Shown: positions 23,930-35,568 of the stretch, in pieces | Layout of the letters: each line of letters starts with the position of its first letter | How positions within the stretch are numbered: the first letter of the stretch is position 1 | NCBI GenBank assembly: GCA_033763695.1 | Contig: JANRKB010000057.1 | Coordinates: 124,001-188,000 of the forward strand | DNA: 64,000 bases | Reading direction: 5' to 3' | Source: JANRKB01 sp033763695 | GTDB lineage: Bacteria; Planctomycetota; Phycisphaerae; Phycisphaerales; UBA1924 | Notes under the pieces: generated by a model | The model's input: the letters and a program-made list of their open reading frames with translations, nothing else | Told to the model about the DNA's origin: nothing | Database searches by the model: none | Translations under genes and position numbers: made by a program

Positions 23930-25210
23930 TCACCCACGCGCGGCAAGCCCGCGCCGCGTCCACGCAAACGCGAGCGCCAGCACCACCAACCCCGGCACGT
24001 ACCACCCCTCCGCCCGCGCGAACACACCCAGGGCAAAGAACGGCGAGGCCAGCGCGGTCACGATCAACCAGCGCACGACAAGCGCTCGTGACGGCGGCGT
24101 CGTCCAGCCCGCCCCCGCAGGCCGCGCGAGCACAACCAGCAGCACATACGCCGGGAAGACCAGCGCGTAGAACGACATGAACACGCGATAGACGTTCTCG
24201 CACGACGGCATCAACGTCGGTGGCCAGACCACACTCCGCAGATCCTGCGGCGGAGCAAGCACGCTGGCCACCCCCAGGCCCAGCGCGGCAACCACAAACT
24301 TGGCCGCACGACCGGCGGCACCGCGGCGTGAAGCCCCGACCGCATCACCAGCCGCCGTCGCATCATCACTCCGCATCAGTTCACGAAGATGCACGCCGAC
24401 GGTAAAGACCGCTTGCAGCACCATGTGCGCGGCCAGCGCCAGCGGGAACGCCCCAAACGTCGCACCCAAGATGAGTTCGCTGTAGTGCAGCGTGAGCGCG
24501 ATCATCACGGCGAAGAAAACGCCGAAGCCGATCGTGAACGCCACACGCGACTGCCGCGCCTCAAGCGAACGTCGAGCCCGCAGGAACGTCAGATCCAGAT
24601 AGGGGCACAGCGCAAAGCCGAACGCCATCACCGGCGCAAGGAACAGCAAGCCCGGCTGCGTCGCGGCATGCGCATTCAAGAACTCGGTCGACGGCCGCGG
24701 CAGACTCAACCCCAGCACGAGGCTTCCAACCCACGCGAGCACGGCCAGCACGAGCACCCAGCCCATCGGCACGCGCGACACCAGCCACCCGAGCAACAAC
24801 AGTGCCGCGGCAACACCAACACCAAGCCCCGCGGCCAGCGTCGGCGTCTCCAGCATGGGCGCGGCCCACGTCGTGCTCTTGACCAGCCACGCGACGAAGA
24901 ACACGTGAAAGAGAATCGTGATGATCGAGAATCCGCGTGCCGCCCTGCGATGGGCACGGACAAACCCGTCCGCCTGCTCACGCGATCGCAGCACCCACCC
25001 CATCGCCGCGGCACCAGCGACGTTGGGAATCGCAAACGCCACGAACGACGCGATGCCGTAGTCGCGCAGCAGCAGCAGCGGCAGGAACATGCCGATGCAC
25101 CACGTCCACGACGACGCGAGATACATCCCAAAGCCGAGCGTTCGCAGCAGGCCGCCGCCCGCATTCGTCGATGCGGCATCCGCGGCGTGGGCTGGGCGGT
25201 TGGTGGTCAT
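23930..25210 (-). CDS. Multipass integral membrane protein, unknown substrate
   Basis: 426 residues with about ten to twelve hydrophobic helices, starting TLGFGMYLASSWTWCIGMFLP and LLRDYGIASFVAFAIPNVAG. The first part recalls sodium symporter or APC-type transporters, but no diagnostic motif is present, so I only call it a transporter-like membrane protein. A cytoplasmic loop with DDATAAGDAVGASRRGAAGR sits in the middle. The stop is 41 bases before the FAH-family gene, same strand, so co-transcription is possible. The start ATG at 25210 has only a weak purine stretch before it. Confidence 0.78.
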   Translation of the reverse strand: MTTNRPAHAADAASTNAGGGLLRTLGFGMYLASSWTWCIGMFLPLLLLRDYGIASFVAFAIPNVAGAAAMGWVLRSREQADGFVRAHRRAARGFSIITILFHVFFVAWLVKSTTWAAPMLETPTLAAGLGVGVAAALLLLGWLVSRVPMGWVLVLAVLAWVGSLVLGLSLPRPSTEFLNAHAATQPGLLFLAPVMAFGFALCPYLDLTFLRARRSLEARQSRVAFTIGFGVFFAVMIALTLHYSELILGATFGAFPLALAAHMVLQAVFTVGVHLRELMRSDDATAAGDAVGASRRGAAGRAAKFVVAALGLGVASVLAPPQDLRSVVWPPTLMPSCENVYRVFMSFYALVFPAYVLLVVLARPAGAGWTTPPSRALVVRWLIVTALASPFFALGVFARAEGWYVPGLVVLALAFAWTRRGLAARG

Positions 25211-25272
25211 CGTGACGCTTCAGCGTTTGATCAGTTCGTCGCATTCATCACGACGACGCGGGCAGACGCCCC

Positions 25273-26067
25273 TCATCCGACATTGCGGACGTGGCCCCGC
25301 TTGGCCTTGTTGTGAAGTTGCGGCGTCACATGGAAGACGGCGGTGCACTTGCCCACGCGCCGATCCTTTGCCGCCATGCGTGCGATCACGCTCGCCTTGC
25401 CGTCTTTGTCCTTCTTGCCGCGCAGTGCGTTGGGCAGGACGCCCACCTGCACGATCTCCATGTCGATCGTGATGTTGAACTCGTGCCCGGTCGCAACCAA
25501 GGCCTTGATGTCTTCGCGCGGCGTGATGCGATAGAGCGCGGGGCCGAAGCACGGACGCAGAAACTTGTACTCCAGGTGCTTGCACACCACCGAGTAGTCC
25601 CCGCCGCACACGCCGAAGACGAACATCCCGCCTGCGATCTCACTGTTGCCCAGCAGCGCGGCACCCGCCATCGCGTTGTACCAGTTGCGGTTGAACCGGC
25701 GAAACGGCAACTCCGCGGCGAACGTGTTCTCGTCCACCTGCTTCATCCGGATGCCGCTGCGGAACGCATACGGCAGCCAGATCATCGAGCAGACGCGATG
25801 CCAGAAGTTGTTTCGCGCACTGAGTCGCGCAATCCCGGCTTCAAGCCGATCGATGAAGCCTTTGCGATGCCCGACATGCAGCGGCTTGCGTCCCGACACC
25901 GCGAGTTCGCCTGGCGCAGCATCCACATCCGGCTCAGCCGCTTCGCCGATCGGGACGACAGCCTCGACCTCGGCGCTGGGCCGGGTTGACGCATGCGACG
26001 GGCTGTCAATCTGCGTGCTCACGACCACACAAACCCTGCGGACGACCCGGGGAAAGCCCCACGCCAT
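25273..26067 (-). CDS. Hotdog-fold protein of DUF4442 type
   Basis: 264 residues from the ATG at 26067, preceded by GAGAGG with a 5-base gap; a GTG at 26022 is an alternative. The first 80 residues are variable. The core from about residue 88 (FWHRVCSMIWLPYAFRSGIRM) matches DUF4442: DENTFAAELPFRRFNRNWYN, AMAGAALLGNSEIAGGMFVF, and a central helix plus sheet as in acyl-CoA thioesterase-like hotdog proteins. No catalytic residue can be pinned down. It may act on an acyl thioester (inference from fold). Confidence 0.78.
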   Translation of the reverse strand: MAWGFPRVVRRVCVVVSTQIDSPSHASTRPSAEVEAVVPIGEAAEPDVDAAPGELAVSGRKPLHVGHRKGFIDRLEAGIARLSARNNFWHRVCSMIWLPYAFRSGIRMKQVDENTFAAELPFRRFNRNWYNAMAGAALLGNSEIAGGMFVFGVCGGDYSVVCKHLEYKFLRPCFGPALYRITPREDIKALVATGHEFNITIDMEIVQVGVLPNALRGKKDKDGKASVIARMAAKDRRVGKCTAVFHVTPQLHNKAKRGHVRNVG

Positions 26068-26555
26068 CCAAACCTCTCAACCCAAGTCCGCCGCCCGCCC
26101 GTCAAGTCGCTGACAACGGGGGCCGGACCCTCGTCCGACACTTCGCCTGCGCTGCAAGCACGGATGATAGCCCGCGAGCATCCGACCTCCGACGCGAGCA
26201 TGCCGCCCATGTAACGGCGAGGGGCGACAAGACGGGACCAAGCCATGGCCCCGGGACCCCGGCCTCCGACCGTGCCTATAGTCCCCCTCAACTGCCGGTG
26301 GCCTCAGTCTGCTTTCGGGGAGATGCCCGAACCGTCCTGGGAATCTGCTGGCGACGCCCAACCGGGTCCGTGACCCAACCGGGCGAGCCCCCAGTACGGC
26401 CGACTTTCGCCGCCAAACCACGGCCAAAGAACGCCGAACACAACACAGGCTGTCCTTCTGCGCGCTGGTCGTGCCGGGGGACAGGCCCGGAGATATCGCT
26501 CTTGCTTCAGTCCCGCCCGCACTCGTCCGACGCTGCCAATCACGCTTCACATTCG
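26068..26555. other. Intergenic region between DUF4442 and DEAD-box genes
   Basis: A 488-base GC-rich gap between divergent genes. The helicase frame happens to stay open through all of it, but the translation is low complexity and family homology starts only at the ATG at 26556. It should hold the two divergent promoters. I see no terminator, RNA structure or repeat that I can defend. Confidence 0.5.
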
Positions 26556-28106
26556 ATGAACGACGCCGCCGACCCGGTCGCGGCCGCTGCCCCGATGCAG
26601 CCCTCTGGTCCGACCTTCGCCGCCCTCAACCTCGCGACGCCCATCATGCGGGCGCTGACCGAAGAGGGCTACACGACCCCCACGCCGATCCAGGCCTCGG
26701 CCATCCCGCCAATCATGACCGGCAAGGACGTGCTCGGCTGCGCCCAGACGGGTACCGGAAAGACGGCCGCGTTCGCGCTGCCGATCCTGCATGAACTCGT
26801 CAGCATGGTGCCCGACAAGTCGCGTCGCGGCCCGATCATCCCCAAGGTGCTCGTTCTGTCGCCGACGCGGGAACTCGCCACGCAGATCGCCGAGTCGTTC
26901 CAGACCTACGGCCGCCACACCGCCGTCACCGGCACGGTGATCTTCGGCGGCGTCAGCCAGTTCCGTCAGGTTCGCGCGCTGGATCGCGGCGTCGATGTCA
27001 TCGTCGCCACGCCCGGCCGCCTGATCGACCTGATGGAGCAGAAGCTCGTCAACCTCTCCGAGATCGCGATCTTCGTGCTCGACGAGGCCGATCGCATGCT
27101 GGACATGGGCTTCATTCAGCCCATCCGCCGCATCGCTGCAACGCTGCCCGCCGATCGCCAGACGCTGCTCTTCAGCGCGACCATGCCGCGCGAGATCCAG
27201 CACCTCGCCGACTCGCTGCTCAAGGACCCTGTCCGCGTCGCGGTGACGCCCGTCGCCAGCGCGGCACCGCTCATCGAGCAGAAGCTCTACCACGTGCCGC
27301 GCACGCACAAGCAGACGCTGCTCCAGCACCTGCTTGAGGAATCGAGCATCGAGCGCGCGGTCGTCTTCACCAAGACCAAGCACGGCGCCGACAAGGTCGC
27401 GAAGAAGCTCAACGCCGCCGGCATCAGCGCCGACGCGATCCACGGCAACAAGGCCCAGAACGCCCGCGAACGCGCCCTCGGCGGTTTCCGCAACGGTCGC
27501 TCGCGCGTCCTCGTCGCCACCGACGTGGCCGCCCGCGGCCTCGACGTCGACGGCATCACGCACGTCTTCAACTTCGACCTGCCCATGGAGCCCGAGGCGT
27601 ACGTGCACCGCATCGGTCGCACCGGCCGCGCAGGGGCCAAGGGCATCGCCATCGCGTTCTGCGACGGCGACGAGCGCGGCCTGCTCAAGGGCATCGAACG
27701 CATGACCGGCAAGCGCATTCCCACCACGCCGCTGCCCGACGGCCTCAAGCCCGAGGCTCCGCTGCATGGCGAGCGTGACGACCGCGATCGCGAGCGTCGT
27801 CCGTTCCGCGAGTCGCGCCATCATGATCGCGCTCCGCAGGGCCACTCCCAGCCCTCCGCCCACGGCCATGGCAACCAGCACCCGCGTGGGCACGCCAAGC
27901 CCAACGACAAGCACACAGGCAAGCCAGCGGTGAAGGCACCGCACCTCAAACTCGTCGATGGCGAAGCCAACGCTGCCGACCAGAATTCGGGTCGCCCCTC
28001 GCGTCCGCGCGGGCCGCACTTCGCGTCGGCGGGCAAGGGCGGCAAGCCCGCCGCCAAGGGGTTTGGCGCCAAGAACTGGACCCGCCGTCGCTCGCCGCGC
28101 GACTGA
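26556..28106 (+). CDS. DEAD-box RNA helicase, RhlE-like
   Basis: 516 residues from the ATG at 26556. Helicase motifs in order: Q motif (FAALNLATPIMRALTEEGYT then TPIQ), AQTGTGKT (63-70), PTRELA, TPGR, DEAD in VLDEADRMLDMGF, SAT, then in the second domain VFTKTKHGADKVAKKL, VLVATDVAARGLD and HRIGRTGRAG. It unwinds RNA duplexes with ATP, probably in ribosome assembly or mRNA turnover. The C-terminal tail of about 130 residues is Arg/His/Lys/Pro-rich (HGHGNQHPRGHAKPNDKH) and likely binds RNA. It is monocistronic, with a strong terminator. Confidence 0.95.
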   Translation: MNDAADPVAAAAPMQPSGPTFAALNLATPIMRALTEEGYTTPTPIQASAIPPIMTGKDVLGCAQTGTGKTAAFALPILHELVSMVPDKSRRGPIIPKVLVLSPTRELATQIAESFQTYGRHTAVTGTVIFGGVSQFRQVRALDRGVDVIVATPGRLIDLMEQKLVNLSEIAIFVLDEADRMLDMGFIQPIRRIAATLPADRQTLLFSATMPREIQHLADSLLKDPVRVAVTPVASAAPLIEQKLYHVPRTHKQTLLQHLLEESSIERAVVFTKTKHGADKVAKKLNAAGISADAIHGNKAQNARERALGGFRNGRSRVLVATDVAARGLDVDGITHVFNFDLPMEPEAYVHRIGRTGRAGAKGIAIAFCDGDERGLLKGIERMTGKRIPTTPLPDGLKPEAPLHGERDDRDRERRPFRESRHHDRAPQGHSQPSAHGHGNQHPRGHAKPNDKHTGKPAVKAPHLKLVDGEANAADQNSGRPSRPRGPHFASAGKGGKPAAKGFGAKNWTRRRSPRD

Positions 28107-28173
28107 TCCCACGATTCCCGTCCAGAGGGAGGGGAGTTGAGAGAATCGCTCCCGAAAACTCTGTTCGCTCTTG

Positions 28174-28206
28174 CAGGCCTCTCCCACGAGAGGCCTGTTT
28201 GTTTTT
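28174..28206 (+). terminator. Rho-independent terminator of helicase gene
   Basis: Perfect 10-base stem CAGGCCTCTC / GAGAGGCCTG with a CCAC loop, then TTTGTTTTT. Confidence 0.9.
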
Positions 28207-28234
28207 CCGCTGCCCTGCGCAATGTGCCGGAATG

Positions 28235-28266
28235 AAAACCGCAGGGCCGTGCCCTGCGGTTTCTTC
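28235..28266. terminator. Second terminator, probably bidirectional
   Basis: Stem ACCGCAGGGC / GCCCTGCGGT with a CGT loop (28238-28260). It is flanked by AAAA on the left and TTTCTT on the right, so it can stop both the helicase transcript and the convergent htpX transcript. Confidence 0.75.
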
Positions 28267-28298
28267 GTTGCCGTCTCAGATGCCTCGCGAGTGTCGAT

Positions 28299-29141
28299 TC
28301 AGCGCAGCTTCGCGAGTTCTTCGATGCGTCGCTCCGTCGGCGGGTGCGTCGCAAACAGATTCACGAGCGATCCGCCGCCGCACAGCGGCTCGACGATGAA
28401 CAGGTTGTTCTGGGCAGGGTTAGGCTGCACCAGCGGGATCCGCTGCGAATACGTCTCGAGCTTCTGCAGCGCGGAGATCAAGCCGTCGGGCGAACCCGCG
28501 ATCGCTGCACCGTCCGCGTCCGCCACATACTCACGACTGCGGCTGATCATCGCCTTGATGAGGGCCGCGCCTACCGCCGCGACGAGCACCCCGACCAGCG
28601 CGAACAGCGGATTGGACCGCCCCTCGCTGTCGCGTCCGCCGCCCAAGAGCATGCCCCACTGGGCGATGAAGCCAAGGACGCCGGCGACGGTCGCCGCGAT
28701 GCACGACGTCAGCGTGTCGCGATTCTTGACGTGCGCCAGTTCGTGCCCGATCACGCCTTCGAGTTCGCGCCGGTTGAGCAGTCGCAACGCGCCCTCGGTG
28801 ACGGCAACCGCCGCCTTGCTCGGCGAACGGCCCGTGGCAAACGCGTTGGGCGCGTCGTGCGGGCAGACGTACACCCGAGGCATCGGCAGACCGGCCCGCT
28901 GGCGGAGTTCGTCCACCATTCGGTACAGCTCGCCGCCCTCCTCCGCCGTCACCTCGCGAGCCTGCATTGCCGCGAGCGCGATCTTGTCGGAGAAGAACCA
29001 GGCGATGATGTTGCTGGCTCCGCCGAGCACAAGCGCGATCAGCAGGCCCTGTTGGCCATAGAGCGAGCCCACGAAGAGAAACAGGCCAAACAGGCCACCC
29101 ATCAAGAACGCGGTCTTCACATTGTTCCAGAGCTTGGTCAT
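28299..29141 (-). CDS. htpX: Membrane zinc metalloprotease HtpX
   Basis: 280 residues from ATG at 29141 (MTKLWNNVKTAFLMGGLFG), the usual HtpX start; AGGAGG lies 13 bases upstream, rather far. Two N-terminal membrane helices, the zinc site HELAH at 133-137 in EGVIGHELAHVKNRD, the VYVCPHDAPNAFATG strand, two further hydrophobic segments, and SREYVADADGA with the third zinc ligand. It degrades misfolded membrane proteins in the inner membrane. It is convergent with the helicase and divergent from the 3D-domain gene. Confidence 0.95.
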   Translation of the reverse strand: MTKLWNNVKTAFLMGGLFGLFLFVGSLYGQQGLLIALVLGGASNIIAWFFSDKIALAAMQAREVTAEEGGELYRMVDELRQRAGLPMPRVYVCPHDAPNAFATGRSPSKAAVAVTEGALRLLNRRELEGVIGHELAHVKNRDTLTSCIAATVAGVLGFIAQWGMLLGGGRDSEGRSNPLFALVGVLVAAVGAALIKAMISRSREYVADADGAAIAGSPDGLISALQKLETYSQRIPLVQPNPAQNNLFIVEPLCGGGSLVNLFATHPPTERRIEELAKLR

Positions 29142-29463
29142 GTCGAGCGTCGAGCCTCCTGCTGGATCCCCCGTCGCCATACATGGCACTGCCCCCGGGG
29201 ATTCTTGGACTTCCAGCGAGCATACGGCGTGCCGCGGGTTTGGTTTGATTTTGGATGTCTCGCTCCGATCGAAAATCTTTCGTTCATAAAAAGATCGGTA
29301 TTCTTGTGGACAAAGTCTTGCACCGCAGCCGACATACTCGTATCGTGTTTGGTATCACAACCGTTTCGAGGTCCGAGAACTGCGCGACATGGACGATCTG
29401 CGCGGCGTGACCGCTGCCGCGGCGTGTCGAAGTGGCAGCGTCAGGGTCGGCGAGGAGGCACAG
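29142..29463. other. Intergenic region between htpX and 3D-domain gene
   Basis: A 322-base divergent gap. The part from about 29230 to 29350 is richer in A and T than its surroundings (for example GTTCATAAAAAGATCGG) and is the likely promoter area, but I find no hexamer pair with good spacing on either strand. Confidence 0.4.
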
Positions 29464-30378
29464 ATGGCCGGGATGGGATACTCTTGGAGTGAGGTCACGC
29501 CGGTTCGGACCGGCTTGCGCATCAGGTCCCAAGGACAACGTCCCCAAAGCAGGATGCCCAAGTCAGCGGATGGTGGTCCGTGTCTGAACGTCGGATGGCC
29601 GTTGGTGGAGCAGCAGTTGCAACTCAAGAACAGCCTTGCAGATGGAATGGCCCCGTGCGCGGGTTCGCTCTCCTCGGAGGGTGCCCCGACCCAGCAGCCT
29701 TGGCTGGTCTGGAAGGACCGTCTCCGCCGAGTTGCGTCGATCGGCGGCTCAGTTCTGCTGGTTGGGCTTGTCGCCCTCTCGGCGATCATCGTCAAGGAAT
29801 ACCAGCACGCCCCTGCTCTGGCCCGGGTGCAGAGCCTGAATGCCCACGCCGTCGAGACGGCGGAACTGCCCGAGATCGAAGACCCGCTGAACGCCCCGCT
29901 CGCCCTCCAGACGTCTGAGGTCGAAGCAAACGTCGAGATTCAGGCAACCAGTCTGACGACGGATGACGAGCCGGCGTGGAAGTCTGACCCGACCATCCGC
30001 TACTTCAATGGCCGCCCGGTCCGCCCGGCCAAGGTCATCCGCATGGTCGTTACGGCCTACGCCGCCGACGCCCGCTCTTGCGACGACTCGGCCGACGGCA
30101 TCACCGCGACCCTGCACTCCGTCGAGACCAACGGCTTTGCCCTTGTCGCGGCTGACCCGCGCGTGCTCAAGTACGGCTCGCTGCTCACCGTCCCCGGCTA
30201 CGACCAAGATCGCATCGTGCCCGTGCTCGACTGCGGCGGCAAGATCAAGGGCCGTCGTCTGGACGTGCTTTACCCGACCCACAATCAGGCCCGCAAGTGG
30301 GGTAAGAAGACCCTCGACGTGACCGTCTGGGAGTATGCCGACGGCCTGCCCGCTCCGAACCCCCGCAAACTGCGCTGA
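29464..30378 (+). CDS. Membrane-anchored 3D-domain protein
   Basis: 304 residues from the ATG at 29464, preceded by GAGGAGG five bases upstream; the frame opens earlier at 29389 without such a site. About 90 residues of N-terminal sequence precede one membrane helix (VASIGGSVLLVGLVALSAIIV). After a linker comes the 3D domain: VVTAYAADARSCDDSADGIT, ALVAADPRVLKYGSLLTVPG, VLDCGGKIKGRRLDVLYPTH, with the three conserved aspartates (RSCDDS, VLDCGG, RLDVLY). This is the double-psi barrel fold of MltA and YabE/Rpf-type peptidoglycan enzymes. A role in cell-wall glycan cleavage is plausible but unproven here. The AARSCDDSADGITAT segment is typical of the planctomycete version. Confidence 0.82.
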   Translation: MAGMGYSWSEVTPVRTGLRIRSQGQRPQSRMPKSADGGPCLNVGWPLVEQQLQLKNSLADGMAPCAGSLSSEGAPTQQPWLVWKDRLRRVASIGGSVLLVGLVALSAIIVKEYQHAPALARVQSLNAHAVETAELPEIEDPLNAPLALQTSEVEANVEIQATSLTTDDEPAWKSDPTIRYFNGRPVRPAKVIRMVVTAYAADARSCDDSADGITATLHSVETNGFALVAADPRVLKYGSLLTVPGYDQDRIVPVLDCGGKIKGRRLDVLYPTHNQARKWGKKTLDVTVWEYADGLPAPNPRKLR

Positions 30379-30444
30379 GGCCCCCGCCTGAGACCTCCGC
30401 CCCGTCGCGGGGTTGCAGCGATCCGCGATCTACAGACTCATGAA

Positions 30445-30495
30445 GCGCCCCGCCCCGGCCCCGGCTCATCCGGCCCCTGCGGGGCGCGTTTGTTG
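30445..30495 (+). terminator. Probable terminator of the 3D-domain gene
   Basis: Stem GCGCCCCGC / GCGGGGCGC with a long loop of 25 bases, then GTTTGTTG. The T run is broken, so strength is moderate. Confidence 0.6.
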
Positions 30496-30575
30496 ACGGG
30501 CCGTACACTCCACCCACGCTCGGCGGGCGGCCCGGGGGCCAACTGCCGACGCATGCCGCGAGCATGGAGGCAGCG

Positions 30576-31271
30576 ATGAACTCCTGGTGGGTCTCCGACT
30601 GGTACGCCGTCAGCCACGTTCTGTTGTACTCGTGGGTGCTGTGGGTGGTCATTTCGATCTGCCTGCACGAACTCGGGCATGGCTATGCGGCCATCAGCCG
30701 CGGCGATCGCACACCCATCGAACTGGGTCACATGACCGCCAACCCGCTGGTCCACATCCCCGGCATGGCCTGGGTGATGTTCGCGATGTTCGGCTTCACG
30801 TGGGGGCTGATGCCGGTCAATCCGTCACGGATGCGCGGCCGGTACGGGCACGCCTTCGTCGCGTTCGCCGGGCCACTGGTCAATCTCGCATTGGCGGTGC
30901 TGTGCATCCTCGGCGCGGCATTCTGGAACAAGTTCTCGGGGGGCATCGCCGACAACGTGCGCCAGAACGCGTTCACGTTCCTCTGGACCGGCGCGATGAT
31001 CAACACGATGGGGTTCGTGTTCAATCTGATCCCCGTGCCGCCGCTCGATGGCGGAACCATCGCCCGCGAACTGATCCCCGCGTATGACCGCGCGCTCGAT
31101 GGCCCGAACGCGCAGTGGATCGGCCTCGCGGCGTTCGCGTTCGTGTTCTTCGTCGCCTCCAAATACGCCTGGGGCGTTGCGATGCTGGTCGCCTCGCTGG
31201 GCATCTCGATTGCGTCGATGCTGCTGGGTATTCCGAGCGACCAAATGCTGGATCCGTTCGCCCGGAACTGA
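30576..31271 (+). CDS. Site-2 protease family (M50) membrane metalloprotease
   Basis: 231 residues. I use the ATG at 30576 because GGAGG lies five bases before it, inside the alternative start at 30564. Polytopic, with HELGH at residues 31-35 in the second helix (VVISICLHELGHGYAAISRG) and the second zinc motif NLIPVPPLDGG in a later helix, both intact, so it should be active. These proteins cut transmembrane segments, often anti-sigma factors. It is short, without PDZ or CBS domain. It ends 37 bases before dnaG and may be co-transcribed with it. Confidence 0.9.
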   Translation: MNSWWVSDWYAVSHVLLYSWVLWVVISICLHELGHGYAAISRGDRTPIELGHMTANPLVHIPGMAWVMFAMFGFTWGLMPVNPSRMRGRYGHAFVAFAGPLVNLALAVLCILGAAFWNKFSGGIADNVRQNAFTFLWTGAMINTMGFVFNLIPVPPLDGGTIARELIPAYDRALDGPNAQWIGLAAFAFVFFVASKYAWGVAMLVASLGISIASMLLGIPSDQMLDPFARN

Positions 31272-31308
31272 CCCCGCCACGGATGCCGGCGGCGTACCGT
31301 TGGACATC

Positions 31309-33219
31309 ATGGCCGCTGGCCCGCTCTTTCAACGCAACGACGATAAGGAACGCGTCCGCGACGCGACCGACATCGTGCGCATCATCGGCGAGCGGGTGGC
31401 ACTCAAGCCCAAGGGCCGCGAGTATGCCGGGTTGTGCCCGTTTCATGACGACCACAACCCGTCGATGATGGTCGTGCCGAGCAAGCAGATCTTTCACTGC
31501 TTCGTGTGCGGCGCGGGCGGCGACGTCTTCAGTTTCGTGCAGCGTTACTACAAACTCGACTTCGTCGAAGCGATGAAGTACCTCGCCGAGCGTGCGGGCG
31601 TGGTGCTCACGCCGCGGAAGCCCGTCGGCGGCACGGAGGGCGGTGGTCAGGCACAAGGCTCGGGGTTCTCGCGTGCGGCGCTCCGCGAAGCGAATGCGAT
31701 CGCGCAGGAGCACTTCACACGCAATCTCGCCGGTGCACAAGGCGAAGTCGGCCGCGGGATCATCAAGAGGCGCGGCATCTCGCCCACGATGCAGGAGCAG
31801 TTCGGCATCGGCCTCAGCCTGCCGGGTTGGGACGGCCTGACATCGCTGGTGCAGAAGCGCGGACTCGATCCGCGCGTGTTCGTCGCGGCAGGGCTGATGA
31901 AGGCCCGCGAATCGGGCGGCGGTTTTTACGACGCGTTCCGCAATCGCCTCATGTTCCCGATCCACGACAAGATGGGGAATGTGATCGCCTTCGGCGCACG
32001 CAAGATCGACGAGCAGGATGAGCCGAAGTACCTCAACTCTTCCGACTCACCCGTCTTTCACAAGTCCACGACGCTCTACGGCCTGTATCAGGCGTCGCGG
32101 TCCATCCAGCAGAAGGGCTATGCCCTCGTCACTGAGGGGTACACCGACACCATCGCGTGTCATCAGGGCGGCTTGACCAACGCGGTGGCCGCACTCGGCA
32201 CGGCGTTCACACGCGAACACGCCGAGGAGATCCGTCGGCTGTGCGATCGCGTGGTGCTGCTGTTTGATGGAGATGATGCAGGCAAGCGCGCGGCGGATCG
32301 CGCAATCGATCGGCTCACAGAAGTGTTCTTCTTCGCGTCGATGGACGTCTCGATGGCGTCGCTGGCGAAGGTGACCAGCGCGAAAGACCCCGACGAACTG
32401 CTCAAACAGGAGGGCGGAGCCGCGGTGCTGGAGAAGGCGATCGCGCAGGCCACCGGCCTGATCGACTATCGCATTCAGCGTCTGGCGAGCAAGACGATGG
32501 GCGCGGGGTTCGCGGGCATTCAGCGTGCGCTCAAGGAAGAGCTTGAAGCGCTTGCCGCACTGGGGCTGAACGAGATCGCGCCGCCGACCCGGACGCTCAT
32601 CATCAAGCGCATCGCGGAGCTGCTGCGGGTGCAGTGGCAGGACGTGCAGGCGATGGTCCCCGCAGGGCGGCCGGGCCGTCGTGAGGACACGACGCCAACG
32701 AGCGTGAACAGTGAGCAGGAAGCCCCGCCGATTCTGGTGCCGGGCACGACGCACAAGCCGCTGCTGGGGCGATCGCTGACGACGCCCGAGGCACTGCTGG
32801 GCTGCGTGCTGTGCGATGGCAGTCTGTGGTTGAGCCTGAGCGAAGAGCAGCGTGATCTCATGGCCGCGGGCGTGTATGCGTCGCGCTGGCTCGATGTCGT
32901 CGTGCATGCAGTCGAGGAGCTCGCCCACGAAGGGGAGGCTCCGGGACTGCGTGCCGTGCTCGATCGACTGGAGCAGGATGCGGCACGCCAGGAGGCGACG
33001 CAGCTTGAAGCCCGGGTTGATCGCGAGGTCGACTCGGACCCGGAGCGCCTGCGGAAGCACTTCGCGGCATGTCTGGCGACCGCGGCACGCGATGCGGCCC
33101 GCCGATCGCTGGCGACGCCCGCGGAGACACCGATCGATATCGCGGCCCAGCTCAAGGCCATTCGGGATCGGCACAGTGCCCTTGGAGGCAACCCCCGATC
33201 GCTCCCACGCCCCCACTAG
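31309..33219 (+). CDS. dnaG: DNA primase
   Basis: 636 residues from the ATG at 31309. The CHC2 zinc finger is at the N-terminus (C43, H46, C64, C67 in CPFHDDHNPS and HCFVCGAGGD). The catalytic core has FGIGLSLPGWDGL, NRLMFPIHDKMGNVIAFGAR, YLNSSDSPVFHK, the TOPRIM glutamate in LVTEGYTDTIAC and the aspartates in VVLLFDGDDAGKRAA. The C-terminal part (after about 440) is the variable helicase-interacting domain. Makes RNA primers for replication. It precedes rpoD, the conserved order of the macromolecular synthesis operon; rpsU is not seen upstream. Confidence 0.97.
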   Translation: MAAGPLFQRNDDKERVRDATDIVRIIGERVALKPKGREYAGLCPFHDDHNPSMMVVPSKQIFHCFVCGAGGDVFSFVQRYYKLDFVEAMKYLAERAGVVLTPRKPVGGTEGGGQAQGSGFSRAALREANAIAQEHFTRNLAGAQGEVGRGIIKRRGISPTMQEQFGIGLSLPGWDGLTSLVQKRGLDPRVFVAAGLMKARESGGGFYDAFRNRLMFPIHDKMGNVIAFGARKIDEQDEPKYLNSSDSPVFHKSTTLYGLYQASRSIQQKGYALVTEGYTDTIACHQGGLTNAVAALGTAFTREHAEEIRRLCDRVVLLFDGDDAGKRAADRAIDRLTEVFFFASMDVSMASLAKVTSAKDPDELLKQEGGAAVLEKAIAQATGLIDYRIQRLASKTMGAGFAGIQRALKEELEALAALGLNEIAPPTRTLIIKRIAELLRVQWQDVQAMVPAGRPGRREDTTPTSVNSEQEAPPILVPGTTHKPLLGRSLTTPEALLGCVLCDGSLWLSLSEEQRDLMAAGVYASRWLDVVVHAVEELAHEGEAPGLRAVLDRLEQDAARQEATQLEARVDREVDSDPERLRKHFAACLATAARDAARRSLATPAETPIDIAAQLKAIRDRHSALGGNPRSLPRPH

Positions 33220-33451
33220 TGCTCGCGTCGGCGGCCCGCATGACGCTCGATTTGACGCCGGGACGGCGCTGCCCCGCGCGACGTACAGTTGCCCCCCGGA
33301 TCGCCTTGTGTTCTGCGGGCCTCGCGGGTGACGGTTTTGGGTTCGGACTTTCGCGCCATCGCACGCAGACGACGAGACTGGGCAAGCCAGCGTGGCGGCG
33401 GCGCAACGTCAGAGGGGTTTTGGGGCGGCTGAGTCGGCAGGAGGCGTTCGA

Positions 33452-35533
<2,082 letters not shown>

Positions 35534-35568
35534 TCGAGCGTCGATTTTCAGTCCCTGAGCGAAGTCGG

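Noticed and set aside
25986..26555. Possible N-terminal extension of the helicase
   Set aside because: The frame is open, but the translation is unlike any helicase and the family start is the ATG at 26556.
26547..28187. A 546-codon minus-strand frame
   Set aside because: It is the antisense shadow of the helicase gene and shows no motif.
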